The position numbers and the translations under genes are program-made. Below are positions 25,152-32,046 of a stretch of 64,000 nucleotides of DNA, in pieces. The stretch is taken from contig NZ_JAPJBQ010000003.1 in NCBI RefSeq assembly GCF_026421305.1, positions 1 through 64,000 of the forward strand, written 5' to 3'. Source of the stretch: Dyella silvae. Lineage in GTDB: Bacteria; Pseudomonadota; Gammaproteobacteria; Xanthomonadales; Rhodanobacteraceae. The notes beneath the pieces are model-generated. The model was not told where the DNA came from, made no database searches, and was given only the letters and a program-made list of their open reading frames with translations. Every line of letters starts with the position of its first letter. The first letter of the stretch is position 1.

Positions 25152-26287
25152 TGAGGCATTCACGCTCTTAGCTCCCTCTCCCCTCCGGGGAGAGGGTTGG
25201 GGTGAGGGGCGGGTGCTCGCGGTAGCGCTCATTCCCCTCACCGTCATCCCAGCGGAAGCTGGAAGCGCTTCACAACAGCCGAAGGCTGGTCATCCAGTGA
25301 CTTTCGCTCTTATGGACGGTGCGGCGACCTGGCTCGCCTGCGGCGGGCTTCCGAACCGCTGCCGCGGTCCGGGTCACTTCTCTTTGCGTGGCCAAAGAGA
25401 AGTAACCAAGAGAAAGGCCACCCCGATGGCGCGCCTTCCGGGCGAAGCCCGGAAGGTTCGCGGGCGGGTTACGGGGTTTTTCGACAGGGCCTCCTGCCCT
25501 GACGAAAAACTGGCCGGCATCCATGCCGGCCACCCTGCGGGCTGATCCTCCACCCGCCCGCCGCGTCATAGGGGCCCGGAGGTCAAGAGCGAAAGCCAGA
25601 GCCAAAGCCAAAGCCAAAGCCAAAGCCAAAGCCAAAGCCAAAGCCAAAGCCAAAGCCAAAGCCAAAGCCAAAGCCAAAGCCAAAGCCAAAGCCAAAGCCA
25701 AAGCCAAAGCGGCGCGCGACGCGCGCCAGAAGCAGCGCCCGTGGTTTCTCCGTGCCCATGGTTTCCGTGTAGGAGCGCACTTGTGCGCGACCACAGAAAA
25801 AGCCGATTGATGCAAGGCGATGCGATGTGCAGCGAAGCTGCACGAGCCGTGTGCTGTTGATCTGAGGGGCCCCTGTGCGGCGGTGAGGGTTGGACGATCA
25901 GGCCCGCAGGGGGATCGGCATGGATGCCGATCCCTTTTCGTCAGGGCAGGAGGCCCTGTCGAAAAGCCCGGCCAACCCTCACGGACTTGCCGGGCTATCA
26001 GCCCGGCAAGCGCCAAGCGGGGTGCTCTTTCTTTTGGTTACTTTTCTTTGAGCAAGCAAAGAAAAGTGACCCGGCGATCGGCAGATCGTCGGAAGCCCGC
26101 CGCAGGCGAGCCAGGGTGCCGAAACGCACACAAGAGCGAAAGTCGCTGGATGACCAGCCTTCGGCTGTTGTGAAGCGCTTCCAGCCTTCGCGGGGATGAC
26201 GGTGAGGGGAATCAACGGTGTCGCGAGCACCCGCCCCTCACCCCAGCCCTCTCCCCGGAGGGGAGAGGGAGCTAAGAGCGCGCCTCA
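25152..26287. repeat. Composite palindromic element, copy B (complete)
   Basis: This is a 1,136-bp imperfect palindrome. Ends TGAGGC/GCCTCA and CGCTCTTA/TAAGAGCG bound the outer arms (25163-25320 and 26125-26280), which contain the CCCTCTCC...GGAGAGGG and CGTCATCC modules. The inner arms (25321-25585 and about 25860-26122) are chains of hairpins in matching order: 25376-25403 with 26040-26067, 25434-25456 with 25986-26010, 25477-25509 with 25936-25965, and 25511-25532 with 25911-25934. Several differ between arms by paired changes that keep the stems. The core is an AAAGCC array. No transposase or target-site duplication is evident. Confidence 0.88.
25586..25705. repeat. Tandem hexamer array, AAAGCC
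   Basis: Seventeen perfect AAAGCC units (25604-25705) are preceded by three units of which two are degenerate (AGAGCG, AAAGCC, AGAGCC). It has the same unit and almost the same length as the array at 127-240, at the centre of the second copy of the element. Confidence 0.95.
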
Positions 26288-26437
26288 ATGTGTCGACGGA
26301 GGGAGAAAGAGCGCAAGCGACAACCTTCCGACAACCGCCACCAACGCGACGCGCTCAATCCCCGTCACGCGTCAAGAAAGCGCCGCCACCACCACCACAT
26401 CCCCCGCAAACCCAGTCCCCACAACGCTTTCCACTGA

Positions 26438-26453
26438 TGGCATGGCGTTTGCA
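26438..26453 (+). promoter_or_regulatory. Sigma-54 promoter of the fliL operon
   Basis: TGGCATGGCGTTTGCA fits TGGCACG-N4-TTGCW with a single change and the correct ten-base spacing between GG and GC. It is 69 bases before fliL and downstream of the repeat element, so fliLMNOPQR-flhBA can be transcribed independently of fliE-K. Confidence 0.75.
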
Positions 26454-26521
26454 ATCAACACCCGTGTAGCTGCCACCCCGGCAAGCCAAAGCATTCGTGA
26501 CTGATAGGGACTGAAACTGGC

Positions 26522-27022
26522 ATGGCTCAGAACGAGCAAGTAACCGAAACCTCGGCGCAGCCCGCCAAGAAGGGTTCGTCCAAGACCGTAATGTTCATGG
26601 GCGTGGCGATGCTGGCGCTCGCCGGCGCGTGCGCGTATTTGCTGCTGGGGCAGCGGGCGAATCACGGCAACGCGGCGGAAGAGCCCAAGGTCACGATGTC
26701 CAAGCAAGAGCTGTACGCCACGCTCGACCCGCCGTTCGTCGTCAACTTCAAAGACGATCAGTCCATGCGCTTCCTGCAGGTTGGCGTGAGCCTGATGTCG
26801 CATGACGCAGCAGCGCTGGCAGCCGCCAAGGATGCCGATCCGGTAATCCGTAATGCCCTCGTCATGCTGTTCAGCAGTCAGGACTACAGCATCCTCAGTG
26901 ACGCTGCAGGCAAGCAGAAACTGCAGGCTGAGGCGCTGGCCGCGGTGCAGAAGATCGTCGAGAAGCGTCTGGGCCGCCCCGGCGTTGAGGCGCTGTATTT
27001 CACCAGCTTCGTGATGCAGTAA
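26522..27022 (+). CDS. fliL: Flagellar basal body-associated protein FliL
   Basis: FliL is a single-pass inner-membrane protein that surrounds the stator and raises torque (166 residues). A TM segment lies at about residues 22-42 (TVMFMGVAMLALAGACAYLLLG). The periplasmic SPFH-like domain follows with the conserved LDPPFVVNF and the C-terminal LGRPGVEALYFTSFVMQ. Confidence 0.95.
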   Translation: MAQNEQVTETSAQPAKKGSSKTVMFMGVAMLALAGACAYLLLGQRANHGNAAEEPKVTMSKQELYATLDPPFVVNFKDDQSMRFLQVGVSLMSHDAAALAAAKDADPVIRNALVMLFSSQDYSILSDAAGKQKLQAEALAAVQKIVEKRLGRPGVEALYFTSFVMQ

Positions 27023-27035
27023 CGGGACGGCGTCG

Positions 27036-28052
27036 ATGAGCGACTTGCTTTCACAGGAAGAAATCGACGCCCTCCTCGATGGCGTGGAGGGTGGCGCGGT
27101 CGAAACGGGGGCGGATGAACCGTTGCCGCCAGATGCAGTGATCTCTTACGACTTCACGCAGCAGGATCGCATCGTACGTGGCCGCCTGCCGACGCTTGAG
27201 ATGGTCAATGATCGTTTCGCCCGCTTCTTCCGCAGCGCCGTGTTTGGTGTGCTGCGCAAGACCTGCGAGGTGTCGGTGCTCGGCGTGAAGATGATCAAGT
27301 TCGCCGAGTATGTGCACGGCCTGACGGTGCCGAGCAATCTCAACCTGGTGCGTATCAAGCCACTGCGCGGTACCGCGTTGGTAGTGATGGAACCGCGCCT
27401 GGTGTTCACCGTCATCGACAATTTCTTTGGGGGCGACGGGCGCTTCCATGCGCGAATCGAGGGGCGTGACTTCACGCCTACCGAGAACCGCGTCATCCAG
27501 ATCATGTTGACCGAGCTGTTCGCCGCGATGACGGAGGCGTGGGCGCCGGTGATGCCGCTGAACTTCGAATACATGAACTCGGAGATCAATCCGCAGTTCG
27601 CCAATATCGTCAGCCCCACCGAAACCGTTGTCGTGTCGAAGTTTCACGTTGAACTCGATGGCGGTGGCGGCGAAGTGCATCTCACGTTGCCGTACGCCAT
27701 GGTCGAGCCCATTCGCACGCTCCTCGATGCTGGCGTGCAGAGCGATCGCGTGGATCGCGATCATCGCTGGGCCGAAACGCTGCAGGACGAAGTCATCGAT
27801 GCCGAGGTGGAGCTCAGCTCGTTGCTGCTGGAAATGCGTCTGAGCATTGGCGAGTTCCTGCGCATGCGCCCTGGCGATGTCATTCCCATCCAGATGCCGG
27901 AACTGAGCACGGTCTTCGCCGAGGACGTACCGGTGTTTCGCGCGCGCTACGGCCAATCCAACGGCCGCAATGCCGTCCGCTTCCATGCCCCGACAGGCCG
28001 CCGCGAAGTGCGCTTGTCTTCTGAATCTGTTACGGAGATTAACCCCGCATGA
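27036..28052 (+). CDS. fliM: Flagellar motor switch protein FliM
   Basis: FliM is a C-ring protein that receives CheY-P (338 residues). The N-terminal CheY-binding peptide LLSQEEIDALLDGV is at residues 4-17. The middle CheC-like domain contains VRIKPLRGTALVVMEPRLVF and FFGGDGR. The C-terminal SpoA domain precedes fliN, whose start overlaps the fliM stop (ATGA). Confidence 0.97.
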   Translation: MSDLLSQEEIDALLDGVEGGAVETGADEPLPPDAVISYDFTQQDRIVRGRLPTLEMVNDRFARFFRSAVFGVLRKTCEVSVLGVKMIKFAEYVHGLTVPSNLNLVRIKPLRGTALVVMEPRLVFTVIDNFFGGDGRFHARIEGRDFTPTENRVIQIMLTELFAAMTEAWAPVMPLNFEYMNSEINPQFANIVSPTETVVVSKFHVELDGGGGEVHLTLPYAMVEPIRTLLDAGVQSDRVDRDHRWAETLQDEVIDAEVELSSLLLEMRLSIGEFLRMRPGDVIPIQMPELSTVFAEDVPVFRARYGQSNGRNAVRFHAPTGRREVRLSSESVTEINPA

Positions 28053-28387
28053 TCCCGACCAACGACGCCGCCGCCACTCAACGCGTCGAGTTTGACCAGC
28101 TCAATGCGCCCGCCGCTGATGGGGCTGAAGTGAATCTCGACATGATTCTCGATGTGCCGGTGACGCTGGCCATGGAGGTCGGCCGTACGCGCATCAGCAT
28201 TCGCAACCTGCTGCAGCTCAATCAGGGCTCGGTGGTGGAACTCGATCGCTCGGCAGGCGAACCACTGGATGTGTTCGTCAATGGCACGCTGGTAGCGCAT
28301 GGCGAAGTGGTGGTGATCAACGAGCGCTTCGGTATCCGTCTCACCGACGTGATCAGCCCCGCCGAGCGCGTGCGCAAGCTGCGGTGA
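28049..28387 (+). CDS. fliN: Flagellar motor switch protein FliN
   Basis: FliN is the C-ring SpoA-domain protein that docks FliH-FliI (112 residues). The conserved block LDMILDVPVTLAMEVGRTRI and LLQLNQGSVVELDRSAGEPLD is followed by NERFGIRLTDV. It overlaps fliM upstream and fliO downstream. Confidence 0.97.
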   Translation: MIPTNDAAATQRVEFDQLNAPAADGAEVNLDMILDVPVTLAMEVGRTRISIRNLLQLNQGSVVELDRSAGEPLDVFVNGTLVAHGEVVVINERFGIRLTDVISPAERVRKLR

Positions 28388-28767
28388 TCACCATGTTTCT
28401 TGCCTTGGCCTTGCCGGTTGCGGCTGCGCCCGAGATCAACGTGGGCGGCGAACTGGCGCGCGTGCTGCTCAGCTTGATGGGCATCGTCGCGCTGATCTTT
28501 GCCGCGGGCTGGCTCAGCCGCCGCCTGCAGGCGCGCACGACGCCGGGAGGCCGCCGCTTGCGTTGCGTCGAGAGCATGGCGGTAGGTGCGCGCGATCGCG
28601 TGCTGCTGATTGATGCAGACGGTAAGCGTCTGCTTATCGGCGTGGGGCAGGGTGGCATGCGTACGCTGCATGTGTACGACGGGACGGCGCCGGCACCGGA
28701 GGCTGGTCCTCAGCCGCCACTGCCGGCCTTCGGCGATGTACTGGCTCGCTGGAAGCGGAAGTCATGA
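28384..28767 (+). CDS. fliO: Flagellar biosynthesis protein FliO
   Basis: FliO is a small membrane protein that aids FliP assembly in the export gate (127 residues). A hydrophobic N-terminus and a TM at about residues 25-45 (LLSLMGIVALIFAAGWLSRRL) precede a cytosolic FliO domain (LRCVESMAVGARDRVLLIDADGKRLLIGV). The GTG start overlaps the fliN stop; an ATG at 28393 would shorten it by three residues. Confidence 0.9.
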   Translation: MITMFLALALPVAAAPEINVGGELARVLLSLMGIVALIFAAGWLSRRLQARTTPGGRRLRCVESMAVGARDRVLLIDADGKRLLIGVGQGGMRTLHVYDGTAPAPEAGPQPPLPAFGDVLARWKRKS

Positions 28768-29546
28768 AGTTGGTTCGTTGGGTTCTATTCGCGCTGCTGC
28801 TGATCTCTCCGCTGTTTGCCTGGGCAGCACCGTCCATGCCATCCATGCCACAGATGCCGTCGTCGCCCATGGGTATACCTGCGCTGACGGTGCAGAACGC
28901 CCCGGGTGGCGCGCAGAACTGGACGCTGTCGCTGCAGTTGTTGGCGCTGATGACGGTGCTGACGCTGCTGCCGGCCGTGCTGCTGATGATGACGTCGTTC
29001 ACCCGCATCATGATTGTGCTTGGCTTTCTGCGGCAGGCGCTGGGCACGCAGTCCACGCCGTCCAATCAGATTCTGCTCGGACTTTCGCTGTTTCTGACGC
29101 TGTTTGTGATGTCGCCGGTGCTCAATCGCGCCTATACCGATGGTGTGAAGCCGTATATGGATGGCCATATGGCCGCCGAACTGGCCGTGCCTGCGGCGGC
29201 CGCGCCGTTCAAACACTTCATGCTCGATCAGACGCGTGACGCTGATCTGCAGCTGTTCACGCATCTCGCCAACGAAAAGCCGTATGCCAGCAAGGACGAT
29301 GTGCCGTTCCGCGTGGCCATGCCCGCATTTGTCACCAGTGAGCTGAAAACCGCGTTTCAGATGGGTTTTCTGTTGTTCATCCCGTTTCTCATCATCGATC
29401 TGGTCGTGGCCAGCGTGCTGATGTCGATGGGCATGATGATGGTGTCGCCGACGATCATCTCGCTGCCATTCAAGATCATGCTGTTTGTGCTGGTGGATGG
29501 GTGGACGCTGTTGCTGGGAACGCTGGCGGGGAGTTTTTACACGTGA
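28764..29546 (+). CDS. fliP: Flagellar export gate protein FliP
   Basis: FliP is a core pore subunit of the type III export gate (260 residues). It has a cleavable signal peptide, then TMs near 55-80 and 95-120 with SFTRIMIVLGFLRQALGTQ and SNQILLGLSLFLTLFVMSP. The C-terminal TMs include FLIIDLVVASVLMSMGMMMV. The start overlaps fliO (ATGA). It is separated from fliQ by a palindromic element. Confidence 0.97.
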   Translation: MKLVRWVLFALLLISPLFAWAAPSMPSMPQMPSSPMGIPALTVQNAPGGAQNWTLSLQLLALMTVLTLLPAVLLMMTSFTRIMIVLGFLRQALGTQSTPSNQILLGLSLFLTLFVMSPVLNRAYTDGVKPYMDGHMAAELAVPAAAAPFKHFMLDQTRDADLQLFTHLANEKPYASKDDVPFRVAMPAFVTSELKTAFQMGFLLFIPFLIIDLVVASVLMSMGMMMVSPTIISLPFKIMLFVLVDGWTLLLGTLAGSFYT

Positions 29547-29852
29547 ACGCGGCGCCGCTGTTTTCTCCCTCTCCCCTCCGGGGCACGCGGGGAGCGGCCA
29601 TGGATGGCCGCGGCTTTGAGGAGCGAGGAGAGGGCCGGGGTGAGGGGCGGGTGCTTGCGAAAGCCTTTCATACCCGTCATCCCCGCGAAGGCGGGGATCC
29701 AGTGTCTTTCGCTTTTCCTGGGACGCACCGCAGCAAGTCGCTGGATCCCCGCCTTCGCGGGGATGACGGTGAGGGGCATCAGCCCTGTGGCAAGCACCCG
29801 CCCCTCACCCCAACCCTCTCCCCGAAGGGGAGAGGGAGCAAAGAGGCACGCC
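29547..29852. other. fliP-fliQ spacer holding a palindromic element
   Basis: This 306-base interval splits genes that are normally adjacent. Almost all of it is the mid-sized palindromic element (29565-29839). No promoter consensus was found here. Confidence 0.85.
29565..29839. repeat. Palindromic element, medium form
   Basis: Arms are built from the same modules as the outer arms of copies A and B. These are CTCCCTCTCCCC at each end, a GGTGAGGGGCGGGTGCTTGC segment, and an inner 28-bp perfect inverted repeat (29675-29702 with 29741-29768). The long inner arms and AAAGCC core of the large form are missing. The left arm has an extra insert of about 44 bases with its own palindrome GCGGCCAT-GG-ATGGCCGC (29594-29611), echoing the GGCATGGATGCC loop of the large copies. 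Confidence 0.85.
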
Positions 29853-30122
29853 ATGACGCCTGAATCCGTCATCGAATTCGGCCAGCACGCGCTCTATGTC
29901 GCCATGATCGTCGCGGCCCCGCTGCTGCTCACGGCCCTGGCCGTGGGCCTGATCATCGGCGTCGTGCAGGCGGCGACGCAGATCAACGAAATGACCCTGA
30001 GCTTCATCCCCAAGGTGATGTGCATGGCGGCCGTGGCTTTGATCGCCGGCCCCTGGATGTTGCGCACGCTGGTGCAGTTCACCCGTCAGCTGATCGAGAG
30101 TCTGCCGGGGGCGGTGAGGTGA
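29853..30122 (+). CDS. fliQ: Flagellar export gate protein FliQ
   Basis: FliQ is a small two-TM gate protein (89 residues, the usual size). It begins MTPESVIEFGQHALYVAMIV and carries the conserved GLIIGVVQAATQINEMTLSF. The TM segments cover about 15-38 and 52-75. The ATG at 29853 is the only start consistent with the family; the frame is open upstream through the repeat but that part is non-coding. Confidence 0.97.
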   Translation: MTPESVIEFGQHALYVAMIVAAPLLLTALAVGLIIGVVQAATQINEMTLSFIPKVMCMAAVALIAGPWMLRTLVQFTRQLIESLPGAVR

Positions 30123-30889
30123 CGGTGGTTCAGCTGGCCGAACTGCAAGGGCTGATCGGCTCGCTGTTGTGGGCGATGGCGCGCGTCGGTGGGCTTTGCC
30201 TGCTCGCGCCCGTGTTCGGCGACTCGGTGACGCCGCGGCGGCTTCGTCTCGGCGTCATCATGGTCCTGACGATGGTGCTGGCGCCGCTGGCACCCACCAC
30301 CATCAATCCGATGTCGGCTGACGGTATCGCCACCATGGTGAGCCAGGTGCTGATTGGCGCGGCCATTGGTTTCGTACTGAAGCTCGCGTTCGAGGCGGTG
30401 TCGCTGGGCGGGCAGTTGGTGGGGCAGAGCATGAGCCTGGGCTTTGCGGAAACGGTGGATCCGCGTGGTGGCGGCAGTTCGCCGGTGCTCAGCCAGTTCT
30501 ATCTGCTGATGGTGACCTTGCTGTTCCTGGCGATGGACGGCCATTTGCGGCTGATTGCCCTGCTCGCCGACAGTTTTCATACCTTGCCGCCCGCGCAGTC
30601 GGCCATCGACGGCAACGGCCTGTATGCCGTGGTGGCGTTTGCCACGCATTTGTTCGGTGGCGCGGTGCGTGTCGCTTTGCCAGGGATGACGTCGTTGCTG
30701 ATGGTGAACATCGGGTTCGCGGCGATCAGTCGCGCGGCGCCTTCAATGAACCTGTTCGCCGTGGGCTTTCCCATCACGGTCACCCTCGGCTTCGTCGCGC
30801 TGTGGCTTTCGATGCGCAGCGTGCCGGGCGCGTTCGATGCGTTGCAGACCAGCGCCTGGGCGTTGATGCACGAACTGGCCGGCGGTTGA
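30119..30889 (+). CDS. fliR: Flagellar export gate protein FliR
   Basis: FliR is the multi-pass gate subunit that completes the FliP5Q4R1 pore (256 residues). A GTG start overlaps the fliQ stop. Hydrophobic segments begin at about residue 10, and the signature FEAVSLGGQLVGQSMSLGFA lies near residues 95-115. The C-terminal part contains NLFAVGFPITVTLGFVALW. Confidence 0.96.
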   Translation: MTVVQLAELQGLIGSLLWAMARVGGLCLLAPVFGDSVTPRRLRLGVIMVLTMVLAPLAPTTINPMSADGIATMVSQVLIGAAIGFVLKLAFEAVSLGGQLVGQSMSLGFAETVDPRGGGSSPVLSQFYLLMVTLLFLAMDGHLRLIALLADSFHTLPPAQSAIDGNGLYAVVAFATHLFGGAVRVALPGMTSLLMVNIGFAAISRAAPSMNLFAVGFPITVTLGFVALWLSMRSVPGAFDALQTSAWALMHELAGG

Positions 30890-30899
30890 GGAGCGGGCC

Positions 30900-32036
30900 A
30901 TGTCCGAGCATGACGACCAGGAACGTACCGAACAACCCTCAGAAAAACGCCTCCGCGAAGCGCGCGAGAAGGGCGAGGTACCTCGCTCGCGCGATCTTTC
31001 CGGCGCGGTGGTGGTGCTGGCGGCCGTGTCCACGCTGCTCAATGGTGGCGAAGGCGCCATGCAGCATGTGCGCCGCCTTTATACGATGGGTATGAGCTAC
31101 GGCCGCGAGGCGTTGTTCAGCGATCAGTTGCCGGCGCGCGTGCTCAACATGGCGCTGCACGAGGCGCTTGCACTGTTCGCGCCCGTGGCGGTGGCGACGA
31201 TGGTGGCCGCGCTGGCGGCGCCGGTGTTGCTCGGTGGCCTGAACTTCAGTGCGGAAGCCTTGCAACCCAAGTTTGAACGGCTCGATCCGATCAAGGGTCT
31301 GGGGCGCATTTTTGCCATGCGTGGCCTGGTAGAGCTGGGCAAGTCGCTGCTCAAGCTGTTGCTGATCGGCGCCGTGCTGCTGATGGTGTTGAAGAACTGG
31401 CAGGACGATCTGATGGGCACCGGCCAGGGCGAGGTCGGTGCGGGCATGGTCAGGGCGATGCGCCTGCTTGGCCATGGCGCCTTGCTGTTCGGTTCGGTGC
31501 TGGCGCTGATCGGCGGTGCCGATGCGCTCTACCAGAAGTTCGACCACAACAAGCGCTTGCGCATGACGCGTCAGGAGCTGAAGGACGAAGCGAAGGAGAG
31601 CGACGGCAATCCGGAGCTCAAGGGCCGCATTCGTCAGCTGCAGTTCCAGATGGCGCGCAAGCGCATGATGCAGGAGCTGCCCACCGCCGATGTGCTGGTG
31701 ACCAATCCCTCGCACTTTGCGGTGGCGCTGCGCTACGACGAAGGCCGCATGGGTGCGCCGCGCGTCATTGCCAAAGGCGTGGACGAACTGGCGCTGCAGA
31801 TTCGTCTGGTCGCCGCCAGTCATCGCATTCCCACGGTGGAAGCACCACCCCTCGCACGTGCGCTGTACGCCACCACGCAGCTCGATCGCGAGATTCCCTC
31901 GTCGCTCTATGTCGCGGTGGCGCAGGTGCTCGCTTACGTGTTTCAGCTCAAACAGGCGGTGTCGCGCGGCGAGGAGCCGCCAAAGGCGCCGCAACCCGAT
32001 GTCGATCCGGACCTGATGGGTCCCTACAAGTTCTGA
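30900..32036 (+). CDS. flhB: Export specificity switch protein FlhB
   Basis: FlhB has a four-TM N-domain that clamps the export pore and a cytosolic C-domain that cleaves itself to change substrate class (378 residues). The N-terminus (ERTEQPSEKRLREAREKGEV) is canonical. The autocleavage motif, normally NPTH, reads NPSH here (TNPSHFAVALRYD, about residue 270). A Pro-rich tail ends the protein. GAGGAG precedes the ATG. Confidence 0.96.
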   Translation: MSEHDDQERTEQPSEKRLREAREKGEVPRSRDLSGAVVVLAAVSTLLNGGEGAMQHVRRLYTMGMSYGREALFSDQLPARVLNMALHEALALFAPVAVATMVAALAAPVLLGGLNFSAEALQPKFERLDPIKGLGRIFAMRGLVELGKSLLKLLLIGAVLLMVLKNWQDDLMGTGQGEVGAGMVRAMRLLGHGALLFGSVLALIGGADALYQKFDHNKRLRMTRQELKDEAKESDGNPELKGRIRQLQFQMARKRMMQELPTADVLVTNPSHFAVALRYDEGRMGAPRVIAKGVDELALQIRLVAASHRIPTVEAPPLARALYATTQLDREIPSSLYVAVAQVLAYVFQLKQAVSRGEEPPKAPQPDVDPDLMGPYKF

Positions 32037-32046
32037 CGGAAACGTG

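Larger units (their letters stand above)
25104..26521. other. Long non-coding interval fliK-fliL
   Basis: This 1.4-kb interval is almost wholly taken up by palindromic element copy B (25152-26287), then about 150 bases of unique sequence holding a sigma-54 promoter (26438-26453). Open frames here are repeat artefacts with Lys-Ala, Ala-Leu or Gly-Phe runs, and none has a ribosome site plus a recognisable protein. Confidence 0.85.

Noticed and set aside
25523-25810. Repeat-encoded protein in copy B
   Set aside because: Same artefact as in copy A; the coding look is due to the hexamer array.
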